Part shown: piece after piece, positions 28,277-38,290 of the stretch
How the letters are laid out: every line of letters begins with the position of its first letter
Position numbering within the stretch: the first letter of the stretch is position 1
Assembly (NCBI RefSeq): GCF_018448885.1
Contig: NZ_RCWB01000008.1
Coordinates: 1 to 64,000 of the forward strand
Direction of reading: 5' to 3'
From: Photorhabdus caribbeanensis
GTDB taxonomy: Bacteria > Pseudomonadota > Gammaproteobacteria > Enterobacterales > Enterobacteriaceae
Length of the DNA: 64,000 nt
The notes under the pieces: model-generated
The model's input: the letters and a program-made list of their open reading frames with translations, nothing else
The model's database searches: none
Told to the model about the DNA's origin: nothing
Program-made: the position numbers and the translations under genes

Positions 28277-28792
28277 TTATATGTAATGATTAGAATCAGA
28301 GGACTGCGGTTGCAGCCAAAGCGCCAGGCCGTTTTCTGGAATGTGTTTCAGTCTTTCAGATAAAGCTTCCCCATCAGGAAATATGAGATCAGGGGCAATT
28401 TCAGCTAACGGGTAGAGCATAAATTCGCGCTGTTTTAGTCCGTAATGAGGCACTGTTAAGCGTTCGGTATTAATCACCTGATCGCCAAACAGCATGATAT
28501 CCAGATCAAGTGTTCTTGGCCCCCAGCGTTCATCTTTTCTTACTCGTCCTTGAGCCAGTTCAATCGCTTGAGTGTGATTGAGTAATTCTTCCGGTGTTAG
28601 CGTGGTCTCCAGTACGACGGCTAAATTCAGAAAATCAGGTTGATTCTGCGGCCCCATCGGCTTAGTACGATACAGTGAGGAACAGGCAATAAATTCTGTT
28701 TCCGGTAAATCCTTTAATGCAGCAAGTGCATTTTTTACTTGCTGCATAGGTTCTGCCAGATTGCTGCCAACAGCGATGTAAACACGAGCCAT
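28277..28792 (-). CDS. folK: HPPK, folate pyrophosphokinase FolK
   Basis: 171 residues. It transfers pyrophosphate from ATP to 6-hydroxymethyl-dihydropterin in folate synthesis. The signature RWGPRTLDLDIMLFG is present. It starts five bases after the pcnB stop, as part of the pcnB-folK unit seen in enterobacteria. Confidence 0.94.
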   Translation of the reverse strand: MARVYIAVGSNLAEPMQQVKNALAALKDLPETEFIACSSLYRTKPMGPQNQPDFLNLAVVLETTLTPEELLNHTQAIELAQGRVRKDERWGPRTLDLDIMLFGDQVINTERLTVPHYGLKQREFMLYPLAEIAPDLIFPDGEALSERLKHIPENGLALWLQPQSSDSNHYI

Positions 28793-28797
28793 AATGA

Positions 28798-30336
28798 TCA
28801 GCCGTTCCTGCTTAGTCTTGGTTTATAGTGACGGCGCGGCCGTGTACGACGACGGACAACCTCGCTGCCCAGGTCGGAAATCATACTTCGTTGCTGTGAT
28901 GCATTGACTTGCTGAAACTCTCCCCACCAATGGGCAAGCTCTTTTAGCTCATTGCGGTTTTCGACATTGGCTCTGAGTTCCAGCAAATCGTAGGCAGCAC
29001 GGAATTTAGGGTGCTCCATCAACTTGTTTGCCCGTTTACCATGACGGCGTGGCAGACGTAACTGTAATTGCCAGATATCACGCATGATGGTTGTCAGGCG
29101 TTTAGGAATAGCAATGGAGTGGCATTGCTCATCCAGAATATCATTCATAGCCAATGCAAAAGCGTCGTAGTAAGCCAGGCCGCCTTCTTGAGACAGCTTT
29201 TCCGCGTGTTCAACCAGTGGATACCAGAGCATCGCGGCGAATAAAAACGCTGGATTAACCCGTTTATCGTTCTGTAACCGGTAATCAGTATTCTTTAAAA
29301 CTTGATTGACCATACGTTCCATTGGCGAGTCGTTATTTTCGGTGAAATAGCGCTGAACCAATGGGAAAAGTGGTTGAAATAGGCGGTATTCGCGTAGAAG
29401 TTGATAAGTACTGTAGCCTTGACCGGTTTGTAAAAGTTTTAGCGATTCTTCAAACAGGCGGGCTGGCGGAATATTACTCAGCAGAAAAGCCAAACGAGAA
29501 ATCGGTTCGGCGGTATCTTCGCTGATGGTCATATTCAGCTTGCTAGCGAAGCGGATCGCGCGCAGCATTCTTACTGGATCTTCTCGATAGCGAGTTTCAG
29601 GATCGCCAATTAAGCGGATAACGCCGGTTTCCAGATCATGAAGACCACCAGCATAATCACGCAGAGAGAAATCATTGATGCCGTAATAGAGGCTGTTTAT
29701 GGTGAAATCGCGGCGCATAGCATCTTCTTCAATTGATCCGAAGATGTTATCCCGCAGCAGCATACCGCTTTGTGCTTGTTGTGACTGATTTTTATCACCA
29801 GAACCCGTTTGTTCATGTGGGCCACGGAATGTTGCGACTTCAATCACTTCCTGACCAAACATAATATGAGCTAAGCGAAAGCGACGACCAACCAGACGGC
29901 AGTTGCGAAATAGTTTACGTACCTGTTCTGGTGTTGCATTGGTGGCAATATCAAAATCTTTCGGTTTCGTGCCGAGTAATAAATCCCGGACGCCGCCGCC
30001 AACCAGATAGGCTTCAAAGCCGGATTTATTCAGACGGTAAAGAACTTTCAGTGCATTTTCACTGATATCTCTGCGGGAAATACTATGTTGTTCCCGTGGA
30101 ATTATTGTTATCGATGAATCCGAATGAGGATTCTCCTGTTCAACCTTCCTTTGTATTTCCACATTGGGTGAAGATTGATAGGGGTTTTGGCGATTAGAGT
30201 GAAGAGTTACGTACTCTTCCTGAGTAGAACGATTAGATCCGGTGATTGATCCTTCACTGGCTGCCTGTGGTTCGCGGTTATTTTTCCCTTCGCGGATCAA
30301 TAAGTTACGGCAGAAATTTGCTACTCGGTTAAAAAT
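28798..30336 (-). CDS. pcnB: poly(A) polymerase I PcnB, ATT start
   Basis: 512 residues when started at the ATT at 30334-30336. It adds 3' poly(A) tails that speed RNA decay. The nucleotidyltransferase core has [11 protein letters not shown] and KDFDIAT with the catalytic Asp pair. ATT TTT AAC CGA matches the start of E. coli pcnB, which is known to use the rare AUU codon, and GAGGTG lies just upstream on the minus strand. ATGs further upstream add an atypical leader. Compared with E. coli there is a low-complexity insert of about 50 residues after the first dozen, rich in Ser, Asn and Gln. The basic C-terminal tail ([13 protein letters not shown]) is typical. Confidence 0.85.
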   Translation of the reverse strand: MFNRVANFCRNLLIREGKNNREPQAASEGSITGSNRSTQEEYVTLHSNRQNPYQSSPNVEIQRKVEQENPHSDSSITIIPREQHSISRRDISENALKVLYRLNKSGFEAYLVGGGVRDLLLGTKPKDFDIATNATPEQVRKLFRNCRLVGRRFRLAHIMFGQEVIEVATFRGPHEQTGSGDKNQSQQAQSGMLLRDNIFGSIEEDAMRRDFTINSLYYGINDFSLRDYAGGLHDLETGVIRLIGDPETRYREDPVRMLRAIRFASKLNMTISEDTAEPISRLAFLLSNIPPARLFEESLKLLQTGQGYSTYQLLREYRLFQPLFPLVQRYFTENNDSPMERMVNQVLKNTDYRLQNDKRVNPAFLFAAMLWYPLVEHAEKLSQEGGLAYYDAFALAMNDILDEQCHSIAIPKRLTTIMRDIWQLQLRLPRRHGKRANKLMEHPKFRAAYDLLELRANVENRNELKELAHWWGEFQQVNASQQRSMISDLGSEVVRRRTRPRRHYKPRLSRNG

Positions 30337-30450
30337 GGTACACCTCGATAAGTAACTAATCATATAAAACAAATAAAAACAGCGGCTAATCATAGCCTAC
30401 TGTGTATTTTTTGAGAATGGTTGTTATGACTAACCGTAACTTTATTCACG

Positions 30451-31353
30451 TTACCTATGTATTTTACCTTGTCGTGGAATTCGATCCAGCTCCCAACGTG
30501 CTGTTGCTTTTTCCAACAACTGATCACGAGAAAGGTCTTGCCAGTTTTCTATGACTGGTTGATTAAGGAAAGATAATGCCTCAATCAGTAATGGCCGGGG
30601 ATCATCCAATGGGATCGGCTGAGCATGATTCTGTTTGGAGAGTTTATTGCCATCCTTATTCAGAGCGAGTGGTAAATGAATATAGTCAGGTATTTTCAGA
30701 TTTAACTGCTGATAAAGCGCAATCTGACGGACGGTTGGTGCGATCAAATCAGCCCCTCTTACCACCTCGGTCACTCCTTGATAATCATCATCAATAACAA
30801 CGACCAAATTATAGGCAAATAAACCGTCACGACGGTGAATAATAAAATCTTCCTCGGCCATGACCGGATCGGCGTTCAGATATCCTTGTAATTTATCTTC
30901 AAAACCGTAAACCGGATGACGTTGTTTGAATCGAATTGCCGCATGATCAACGGGCAAATTTAATTCACGACAGTTTCTATCATAAAAACCATTAATCTGA
31001 TGAATACGTTGACGGGTACAGGTGCAGTAATAGCTTAAGCCTTGTTGTTGCAACTGATTAAGGATATGACGGTAAGCCTCATGGCGTTGAGATTGATAGA
31101 GAATTTCACCATCCCAATGTAAACCGTAATGCTCAAGCGCATGAAGAATACGGTCGGCAGCACCGGGAACTTCTCTGGGCGGATCAATATCATCAATACG
31201 TATCAGCCACTTTCCCTGACAAGCGCGGGCTTGCAAATAGCTGCCAATGGCGGTGATTAATGAACCAAAATGCAGATCACCAGAAGGTGATGGGGCGAAA
31301 CGCCCAATATAAGAGTGGGGACTATAAGCGTGGGGACGTTCAGATTTTATCAT
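30451..31353 (-). CDS. gluQ: glutamyl-Q tRNA(Asp) synthetase GluQRS
   Basis: 300 residues. It attaches glutamate to the queuosine base at position 34 of tRNA(Asp). The class I synthetase signatures are HFGS (for HIGH) and KLSKQ (for KMSKS). The zinc site is visible in CTCTRQRI and YDRNC. The C-terminal anticodon-binding domain of full GluRS is absent, as expected. It lies between pcnB and dksA as in E. coli. Confidence 0.94.
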   Translation of the reverse strand: MIKSERPHAYSPHSYIGRFAPSPSGDLHFGSLITAIGSYLQARACQGKWLIRIDDIDPPREVPGAADRILHALEHYGLHWDGEILYQSQRHEAYRHILNQLQQQGLSYYCTCTRQRIHQINGFYDRNCRELNLPVDHAAIRFKQRHPVYGFEDKLQGYLNADPVMAEEDFIIHRRDGLFAYNLVVVIDDDYQGVTEVVRGADLIAPTVRQIALYQQLNLKIPDYIHLPLALNKDGNKLSKQNHAQPIPLDDPRPLLIEALSFLNQPVIENWQDLSRDQLLEKATARWELDRIPRQGKIHR

Positions 31354-31375
31354 ATGGGGATCAGTGGCGTTGTTT

Positions 31376-31400
31376 ATACGGCGCCATGAAGACGCCGTAT
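31376..31400 (-). terminator. hairpin after dksA
   Basis: ATACGGCG and CGCCGTAT pair around a nine-base loop between dksA and gluQ. The T-tract is short, so termination may be partial. Confidence 0.6.
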
Positions 31401-31415
31401 TTGGAACACCATTAA

Positions 31416-31871
31416 TTAGCCAGCCATCTGTTTTTCACGGATTTCGGCCAGAGTTTTACAATCAATACACAAATCTGCGGTTGGACGGGCTTCCAAACGA
31501 CGGATGCCGATCTCAATGCCACAGGATTCACAAAAACCAAAATCGTCATCTTCGACTTTTTTCAGGGTTTTCTCGATCTTCTTAATCAATTTACGCTCAC
31601 GATCGCGGTTACGTAATTCAAGACTGAATTCTTCTTCCTGCGCCGCACGGTCAACTGGATCAGGGAAGTTCGCTGCCTCATCTTGCATATGAGATACAGT
31701 ACGATCTACTTCATCCCTGAGTTGATTGCGCCATGCTTCAAGAATTAGCTTGAAATGCGCCAACTGGGCATCGTTCATGTATTCTTCACCTGGCTTTTCT
31801 TGGTAAGGTTCTACCCCAGCGATGGCGAGAATGCTTAAGGACGAGGTTTTACGTTTTTGCCCTTCTTGCAT
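31416..31871 (-). CDS. dksA: RNA polymerase-binding factor DksA
   Basis: 151 residues from [10 protein letters not shown], nearly identical in my memory to E. coli DksA. With ppGpp it resets RNA polymerase at rRNA and amino-acid promoters. The coiled-coil tip [15 protein letters not shown] with the key acidic pair and the four-Cys zinc finger (CESCG and CIDC) are intact. AGGAG precedes the chosen ATG; the longer frame from 31889 would put that site inside the gene. Confidence 0.97.
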   Translation of the reverse strand: MQEGQKRKTSSLSILAIAGVEPYQEKPGEEYMNDAQLAHFKLILEAWRNQLRDEVDRTVSHMQDEAANFPDPVDRAAQEEEFSLELRNRDRERKLIKKIEKTLKKVEDDDFGFCESCGIEIGIRRLEARPTADLCIDCKTLAEIREKQMAG

Positions 31872-31906
31872 AATACTTCTCCTACACACGCACTATCAAA
31901 CAAACC

Positions 31907-31918
31907 CCTAGCGGGGAA
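31907..31918 (-). terminator. small hairpin in the dksA leader
   Basis: CCCC-GCTA-GGGG followed by TTTGTTT on the minus strand lies between sfsA and dksA. It may end sfsA transcription or act in the dksA leader. Confidence 0.45.
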
Positions 31919-32066
31919 AAAAACAGGCCGCTATAAATAGCAGATGGAGCATGGGTTGGCAATTGTTCCTGCCATTAGTTTCACAATGGTGTGGAAGCAA
32001 ATGTATTGCATGCCTTTACACCTTGTACAACTTGGCTGCAAATAATTAGGTAAATCGATAAATTAA

Positions 32067-32774
32067 TCATTTTAGTACAAAAGTTAACTTATCGCCTAAA
32101 ATCATCCCTTTTCCTGTCATGTTGGCCTGGTAACAGATAACTTCGACCCCAGAATTTCGCGCTTGTTCCAAAAGAGATGAATAATTATGATCAATATGTG
32201 CCGCCGCCGCGACCTGCCTGATGCCAGAATGCAAGACCGCGAAAAATAAAACCGCCCTTTGCCCTTGTTCTGCTATGTGTTGCAATTCCCGTAGGTGTTT
32301 TTGCCCGCGGGTCGTGACAGCATCAGGGAAATAGCCACAATTTTCCTGGAGAAGCGTCACTGATTTCACTTCAATGTAGCAATTAACTTGCTGTTCTGCC
32401 TGTAATAGCAGATCTATCCGGCTGTTCTCTGCGCCATATTTTACTTCCCGACTGATTTTTTTATATTCAGAAAATTCTGGAATAGCATTTTGTGCAATGG
32501 CCTCAGCGACTAAATCATTTGCTCTGAGCGTATTGACGCAAATCCAGTGACCATCCTGCGTTGCTGTTAATTCCCAACTGTTGGGGTATTTGCGCTTAGG
32601 ATTATCAGAGGTGGAATACCAAACCGTATCCCCCGGTGTCGCGCAGCCGGTCATTGCGCCCGTATTGGCACAGTGGATGGTCAGTGTTTCACCTTCCGGT
32701 GTGATGACATCAGCCAGGAAGCGTTTATAACGACGAATTAGCGTGGCGGATTGTAAGGGTGGATGGAATTCCAT
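32067..32774 (-). CDS. sfsA: SfsA, sugar fermentation stimulation protein family
   Basis: 235 residues. SfsA family proteins have an N-terminal OB-like domain and a C-terminal nuclease-like core ([11 protein letters not shown], with [13 protein letters not shown]). DNA binding has been reported, but the role in E. coli is loosely defined. The first bases of the gene lie inside the left copy of the direct repeat that bounds the carbapenem island. The gene thpR (ligT), next to sfsA in E. coli, is absent here. Confidence 0.9.
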   Translation of the reverse strand: MEFHPPLQSATLIRRYKRFLADVITPEGETLTIHCANTGAMTGCATPGDTVWYSTSDNPKRKYPNSWELTATQDGHWICVNTLRANDLVAEAIAQNAIPEFSEYKKISREVKYGAENSRIDLLLQAEQQVNCYIEVKSVTLLQENCGYFPDAVTTRGQKHLRELQHIAEQGQRAVLFFAVLHSGIRQVAAAAHIDHNYSSLLEQARNSGVEVICYQANMTGKGMILGDKLTFVLK

Positions 32775-32827
32775 AAAAACTCCTTGATGACTGATGGCAT
32801 AAGATTGAAGCAGGCAATGCTACAATG
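32759..32827 (+). repeat. left copy of the 69-bp direct repeat
   Basis: Matches 40013-40081 at 64 of 69 positions by eye, with the last 35 bases identical (ending AGGCAATGCTACAATG). It covers the sfsA start codon and upstream region. The two copies bracket the carbapenem island. Confidence 0.9.
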
Positions 32828-33215
32828 TTCTTTCAGTCGACCAAAACATCTTTCCACAACATTTCGTCTTATGGTCGAATTTTACCTGTCTATCTGACCG
32901 GGATTTTTCGTTTGATTTATACCCGTCATCTTTCAAGTTGCCTCTTTGTTGGCTGCACTCACTCACCCCGGTCACATCGTTATCTATGCTCCCGGGGATT
33001 CGCTCCCTTGCCGTCGCGATGCATCTTGAAATCCATTGGGTATATACGGAATTATCACTTTTATTCCCTGATTTTTTTAATCGGCTACGTAATGATTGGC
33101 TGGAGTAATCTTTATCCGAAATAACTGCTTTTGAACGATGTTTCATAAAATTGTTTTTATGCTGAATACCAAGACTATCCAGCAGGTGTAATGTATATTT
33201 AGTCGAATCTGCCAT
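32828..33215 (-). pseudogene. IS5-family transposase fragment
   Basis: On the minus strand the frame reads MADSTKYTLHLLDSLG and then KAVISDKDYSSQSLRSRLKK, the DDE-transposase stretch around the second Asp. After the MITE-like insert comes RSDRQVKFDHKT. A frameshift then leads to RNVVERCFGRLKE in another frame, carrying the last catalytic Glu. The reading breaks off exactly where the left direct repeat begins, so the gene end is missing. The N-terminal part and the inverted repeats of the IS are not seen. It is inactive debris at the island edge. Confidence 0.75.
32918..33044. mobile_element. 127-bp MITE-like element
   Basis: Starts TATACCCGTCATCTTTCAAG and ends GCATCTTGAAATCCATTGGGTATA-like, so the ends are inverted (TATACCC/GGGTATA, TTTCAAG/CTTGAAA). 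It contains no gene and interrupts the transposase fragment. I recall very similar short repeats scattered in Photorhabdus and Xenorhabdus genomes. An autonomous partner is not known to me. Confidence 0.75.
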
Positions 33216-33276
33216 TAAATAGTTATTTAACGGAGTGTACTATTCCGTTGTTTCTGAACCCTATTATTGCTTAAAA

Positions 33277-33822
33277 TTAGTAAAGAATTTCAAGTTGAAT
33301 AGGATCACTTATTATTTTAATAATCCCAGTGTCAGATTTTTCAAATTCAATTTGATATTTTTCATTGTCAATGCCTGTGATAATATTATCTAGATAAGAA
33401 TATGCAAACCTTATTGATTTGTTCTTAGCCCATTCAGGTAATAAGTGTACATAGTAGTTAAAAACTATAAATCCTCTTTTTTTATTTATGTAATTTATAT
33501 TTAGAATGTCTTTTAACATCATTCTACCGTAACAAAAATCACCATTTTTATTAAATTCTTTTTTCCCTAAATTGGTTAAATTCCATAATTTATTTTTTCC
33601 TCTTTTAAAATCCAACTTTACTAATCCAGCATCAACAAGAGATTCCATGTTCGCATTAGCCCATATAGAATCTTCATTAATTGATACTGGCCATTCAGTC
33701 TCACCTAGGCATAATAATATTTTATCGTCAATTTTTTTTTGTATTTTTTTTCTAAAAGATTCATTTTCTCCTGAATGACAAAAAAAAGATAAAAAAACAA
33801 AAAAAAATAAAAAAAATTTCAT
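33277..33822 (-). CDS. cpmH: CpmH, exported protein of the carbapenem cluster
   Basis: 181 residues, with a signal peptide (MKFFLFFFVFLSFFCHS). The middle has a winged-helix-like pattern (ESLVDAGLVKLDF, then NLTNLGKKEF) and FCYGRMMLKDILN. No known activity. It is the last gene of the cluster, in the place of carH of Pectobacterium, whose function is also unclear. It overlaps cpmG by four bases. Base composition is strongly AT-rich like the rest of the island. Confidence 0.7.
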   Translation of the reverse strand: MKFFLFFFVFLSFFCHSGENESFRKKIQKKIDDKILLCLGETEWPVSINEDSIWANANMESLVDAGLVKLDFKRGKNKLWNLTNLGKKEFNKNGDFCYGRMMLKDILNINYINKKRGFIVFNYYVHLLPEWAKNKSIRFAYSYLDNIITGIDNEKYQIEFEKSDTGIIKIISDPIQLEILY

Positions 33823-34355
33823 AAACTACACTCCATATTATATTCTGTCATGGCATCACTAACATTTTTATATTTTTTCTTTGTAAGATAGGATTTAGTA
33901 TAATCCCAATAATAATTTGAAATACCAGGCACTTCATTGTTATATTTTATATCATATTTAATAAATTCTACTGGGTATTCTCCAAATATGTCATCATCAT
34001 TATTTTTTTTGCGAAAAAAAATAATATAATAAACTCCATTTTTTACCCTTAGCTCGTAATCTTGTATTTTTATTTCAGAAGCAGATAATTTAAAATCAAA
34101 CCAAGTAAAACCAGTATCATTTGGGAGTGGAACTATATTAAATTTCCCATTTTTATTTTTTATAAAAACAGTTAATGTGTTACTTGGATGAGATGTATTG
34201 TTTTCAAATTTGGCATAAAAAATTACATCTTTTTTTCCATCACCATTCAAATCTATAAGATTGATTCCATCCTTTAGATTTACCTTATTTCCGCAATGAG
34301 AAAATGCCTCAAAAGAGAAAAGTAAAATAAAAATAAGGTAAAATTTATTTTTCAT
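33819..34355 (-). CDS. cpmG: CpmG, CarG-like carbapenem self-resistance protein
   Basis: 178 residues with a signal peptide (KFYLIFILLFSFEAFS). The mature part opens with INLIDLNGDGKKDVIFYAKF, as in CarG, a periplasmic protein that binds the beta-lactam and protects the producer of carbapenem without hydrolysing it. It overlaps both cpmF (11 bases) and cpmH (four bases). The assignment rests on order and on this segment; protection has not been shown from sequence alone. Confidence 0.72.
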   Translation of the reverse strand: MKNKFYLIFILLFSFEAFSHCGNKVNLKDGINLIDLNGDGKKDVIFYAKFENNTSHPSNTLTVFIKNKNGKFNIVPLPNDTGFTWFDFKLSASEIKIQDYELRVKNGVYYIIFFRKKNNDDDIFGEYPVEFIKYDIKYNNEVPGISNYYWDYTKSYLTKKKYKNVSDAMTEYNMECSL

Positions 34356-35193
34356 TTAAATAGCTCCTAACTAATCTAAATCCAACATCTGGCATAATAT
34401 ATCCTGAACTATGGTTATCACAACTGGATAAGCTGTTTGCATGGGAAAGATAACTTCCACCACAAAAATAGTACAACTTAACTGTACCAAGTTCATAACT
34501 ATCATAGACCCATTCAGAAACATTTCCACTCATATCGTATAAATCTAAGTCGTTTGGAGATAATTTACCTACAACCTGTGTTCCAAAATTACTTGTATTA
34601 AACTCTGGATACCATGCCACCTTCTTAGAATCATTGCTTCCAGAGTGATAGTATCCATATCTTCCTAATCGTAAGGCAGGCTTTCCGCCCCTTGCTGCAA
34701 CATGCCATTCATTTAAGGTAGGTAAACGATAGCCATTAGCGTTTGTATTTATAAAGATCTCTAAATTTTTGTCTTTTTTTCTAATAATTTTATTTCCTTT
34801 TTGAAAATATACTGGAGTGAGTTTTAATTTCTCACTTAATGCATTTGAAAAAAGAATGGTATCTAACCATTTAATACTAGTCACAGGATGCCTGCCTTCA
34901 TCCTGCTCAGGAGGAAGGCAATCTTCATAATGTGCCCCATTACATCCATCATCAAAATCATAACCATTTAATATAGCCCATTCATATACCTCTTTATATT
35001 CTGAATAAGTAACTTCATTCTTCATGATATAAAAAGAATTTAATGTAACATTAGAATGAGATTCATAATTTTGAGCGCCAAACACACTACCAACGTAAAA
35101 ATCACCGCCTTCAACAAAGCTGAGTTTCATGTTATCAAATGAATATGCTTTTGATGACATTATTATAGATAAAAACAAATAAATATATTTCAT
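34345..35193 (-). CDS. cpmF: CpmF, exported FGE-sulfatase (SUMF1) domain protein
   Basis: 282 residues from MKYIYLFLSIIMSSKAYS, with a signal peptide. The body is a formylglycine-generating-enzyme-like (SUMF1) domain: YIMKNEVTYSEYKEVYEWA, GYRLPTLNEWHVAARGG, DMSGNVSEWVYDS and a C-terminal VGFRLVRSYL. In car clusters this position is held by CarF, which with CarG gives self-resistance. I start at the ATG at 35193 because AGGAAAAAA precedes it; the ATG six codons upstream overlaps cpmE. Whether it has any catalytic role is unknown. Confidence 0.7.
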   Translation of the reverse strand: MKYIYLFLSIIMSSKAYSFDNMKLSFVEGGDFYVGSVFGAQNYESHSNVTLNSFYIMKNEVTYSEYKEVYEWAILNGYDFDDGCNGAHYEDCLPPEQDEGRHPVTSIKWLDTILFSNALSEKLKLTPVYFQKGNKIIRKKDKNLEIFINTNANGYRLPTLNEWHVAARGGKPALRLGRYGYYHSGSNDSKKVAWYPEFNTSNFGTQVVGKLSPNDLDLYDMSGNVSEWVYDSYELGTVKLYYFCGGSYLSHANSLSSCDNHSSGYIMPDVGFRLVRSYLNEK

Positions 35194-35200
35194 TTTTTTC

Positions 35201-35455
35201 CTATATTTCAATGTTGCTTTTCGGGTATGAGCAGCAAGTCAATATATATCCAGAAGATATTTTATCTCTAGATATTCCACCAGAATGATCTAAGTTAACT
35301 TCACCAGAAATAAGCTTTACTTGACATTTTCCACAATATCCAGAAGCGCAATGATATTTTAATTTAACTCCATTCTTATAAGCACATTTCAAAATCGTTT
35401 CATTCGATGATATATCAAAAGAATCATTTCCAATTTTTAATTTAAAGACATCCAT
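35201..35455 (-). CDS. cpmE: CpmE, plant-type 2Fe-2S ferredoxin
   Basis: 84 residues. The cluster ligands are Cys36, Cys41, Cys44 and Cys74 in the CX4CX2C...C arrangement (HCASGYCGKC and LTCC). It would pass electrons for CpmD or CpmC. It matches CarE in length and place, two bases after cpmD. Confidence 0.85.
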   Translation of the reverse strand: MDVFKLKIGNDSFDISSNETILKCAYKNGVKLKYHCASGYCGKCQVKLISGEVNLDHSGGISRDKISSGYILTCCSYPKSNIEI

Positions 35456-35457
35456 TT

Positions 35458-36627
35458 TTATCTCCCATATTTTTTTAATCTTAAAATAATCTCTTTCATT
35501 ATCTTTTTGTTTTCTGTAACAAAGGTATCTGAAGCCACTGCATTTTCATTTATCCTTCTTAATAAATATGGCAATGATTTATCAATTGGCCCATATGGCA
35601 AATATTTACACGTCCTAATACCATTGTAAGCTAGTTTTGATGAAATATGATCTCCAATCCCGTACAATTGTCCAATCCAAAATGATTTATTTTTTAATTC
35701 ATTCTTATTTAATATGATTGATATACTATTTTCATTATGAGTTGCAAAAAAAGGATAAAAATACTCAATTCTTTTTGATATGTATTCAACTAAATAATTA
35801 TAATTTAAATCAGTCTCTTCTTTATTAAAAAAAAATGTTCCAATTGATTTTTCTTTATTTTTAATCTCTTCTTCTAAATAAGCTCCTCTAACAATCTTAA
35901 TACCAACTTTAATGTTATTATCAATAGCAATTTTATGTAGTAACATCAGAAGATCAATGGATTCTTTTTTGTAGGATTGTATTGTTAATGTTATAATAGG
36001 TAATATTTTATTGTGTTTAATAATGCTATCTATGACAATCTTGTCTACTGCCGCCTGAATCCAAGATTGCTCTGCATCAATCATAACTTTAACTGATTTA
36101 ATTTCTGCATAATGAAATATTTTTTCATAACGTTCTAATATCCTACTCCAAGAATTAATTTTTTCTCCAAAAAAATTCCAACCTCTCATTTTTTCTTCAT
36201 AAAGATGAATATCTCCTAGTGATGAAGGCTTAATGGCAACATATGGTATATTGGACTCTTTGCTAGCGAGATCAATTAATTTTAATGTTGACTCTAGCGC
36301 ATTATCAAAGAAAATTTCGTCGTTTTTCCCTTCAATTGCATAATCTAATATGCTATGAATATTATTTTTTGATAGAAAAATCACATTAGCCTTTGCTTCA
36401 TCTATACTTTCACCACCAAAATAAACCCCATTTAAAAACCTAATAAAAAACTTATTTTTTTTATTTAAAATAAATCTCATCATCCATAAAGAAATTTTTT
36501 TTGTGATTTTATTTGTTAACAATAAAGTTACAAAAAACTTAAGAAAAAGGGTTGATATACTATATCTAGAATACAGTGATGTTTCGTCTTTAAAAACTTT
36601 ATTATTGTTTGATTTTTTATTAGCCAT
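35458..36627 (-). CDS. cpmD: CpmD, proline dehydrogenase-like
   Basis: 389 residues of the flavin proline dehydrogenase family. Family segments include MIDAEQSWIQ, IKIVRGAYLEEE, FFATHNENS, GQLYGIGDHIS and the Arg pair in PYLLRRINENA. In the carbapenem pathway CarD oxidises proline to pyrroline-5-carboxylate, a precursor of the carboxymethylproline made by CarB. It is separated from cpmC by 76 bases that contain a strong hairpin. Confidence 0.88.
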   Translation of the reverse strand: MANKKSNNNKVFKDETSLYSRYSISTLFLKFFVTLLLTNKITKKISLWMMRFILNKKNKFFIRFLNGVYFGGESIDEAKANVIFLSKNNIHSILDYAIEGKNDEIFFDNALESTLKLIDLASKESNIPYVAIKPSSLGDIHLYEEKMRGWNFFGEKINSWSRILERYEKIFHYAEIKSVKVMIDAEQSWIQAAVDKIVIDSIIKHNKILPIITLTIQSYKKESIDLLMLLHKIAIDNNIKVGIKIVRGAYLEEEIKNKEKSIGTFFFNKEETDLNYNYLVEYISKRIEYFYPFFATHNENSISIILNKNELKNKSFWIGQLYGIGDHISSKLAYNGIRTCKYLPYGPIDKSLPYLLRRINENAVASDTFVTENKKIMKEIILRLKKYGR

Positions 36628-36676
36628 TATTTGTAATTTCTATAGTTATAACAACTCATATGTCACTTTATTTTTA

Positions 36677-36700
36677 CCTCCCCTTCTATGAAGGGGGAGG
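36677..36700 (-). promoter_or_regulatory. hairpin between cpmC and cpmD
   Basis: On the minus strand CCTCCCC and GGGGAGG pair with extra TT/AA closing around CATAG. This is the only G/C-rich stretch for several kilobases. With AAAAATAAAG after it, it could be a partial terminator or a processing site that sets different levels for cpmABC and cpmD-H. Confidence 0.55.
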
Positions 36701-36703
36701 AAT

Positions 36704-37525
<822 letters not shown>

Positions 37526-37538
37526 TTAATTATCCTTA

Positions 37539-38288
37539 TTAATATTTCTCACCAAGTACTTTTTTAAAATGCTTTTGAGAATCTCTAGAGCCAAACGAAT
37601 TTTTATGAACTAATTTTGATTCTTTTCTGCTATCTTCCAAGATATCAACGAATTTTTTGTTCATAAATTTTTTTGTGTTTAAGTATGCTGTTTTCGGATA
37701 TGTTGCTAGTAAATTAGCGCGTTCTATTGCTGTTTCTAAAAGAATTTCTTTATCTATTACCTGATTTGCAATATTGTATTCAATACACATTTCTGATGAA
37801 ATCTCTTCGCATTCAAATACAATTTTTTTCATTATATTATGTCCATGTGTAAAACTAAGTATAGCTGCACCTACAGAACAACCAATACCGTGTTTTAATT
37901 CAGGCATTATAAATTTAGCTTCACTTGATACAATTCTTTGGTCAAACATTAAAGAAAATTGAAATCCCATTCCTATAGCATAACCATCTACCGCAGCTAC
38001 TGTTGGTTTGTTTACGTTTAAAACAGCACAATATAGATCAATCACTCTATCTATCCAACGTTCCACACTTTCTCCTGATAGATTTTTAACTTCACTGAAA
38101 TCTCCCCCTGAAGAAAAAGAACGATTCTCCCCACCATAAACAACAATGGCTTTAACATTGTCATCTTGATCAGCTTTAATTAAAGATTTTTTAATTGAGT
38201 TTTCTAAACTTTCACTAAATGGATTATGCTTATTTTCATGGTTAAGAATAATTACCCTAATTGAGCTAAAATCTCTTTCTATTACCAT
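37539..38288 (-). CDS. cpmB: CpmB, carboxymethylproline synthase
   Basis: 249 residues of the crotonase superfamily, as in CarB. It condenses malonyl-CoA with pyrroline-5-carboxylate to give carboxymethylproline. The oxyanion-hole strand SFSSGGDFSEV and the Gly-rich helix with PELKHGIGCSVGAA, where the active-site Glu lies, are present. It begins two bases after the cpmA stop. Confidence 0.93.
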   Translation of the reverse strand: MVIERDFSSIRVIILNHENKHNPFSESLENSIKKSLIKADQDDNVKAIVVYGGENRSFSSGGDFSEVKNLSGESVERWIDRVIDLYCAVLNVNKPTVAAVDGYAIGMGFQFSLMFDQRIVSSEAKFIMPELKHGIGCSVGAAILSFTHGHNIMKKIVFECEEISSEMCIEYNIANQVIDKEILLETAIERANLLATYPKTAYLNTKKFMNKKFVDILEDSRKESKLVHKNSFGSRDSQKHFKKVLGEKY

Positions 38289-38290
38289 AT

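Noticed and set aside
32918-33044. ERIC element (also 127 bp)
   Set aside because: Length is the same by chance; the sequence has TATACCC ends and lacks the ERIC core.
32825-33124. Plus-strand open frame of 99 codons
   Set aside because: It is the antisense of the transposase fragment and MITE-like element and has no protein-like features.
35458-36627. Housekeeping PutA/proline catabolism gene
   Set aside because: There is no P5C dehydrogenase part, and it is embedded between cpmC and cpmE with the same AT-rich composition.
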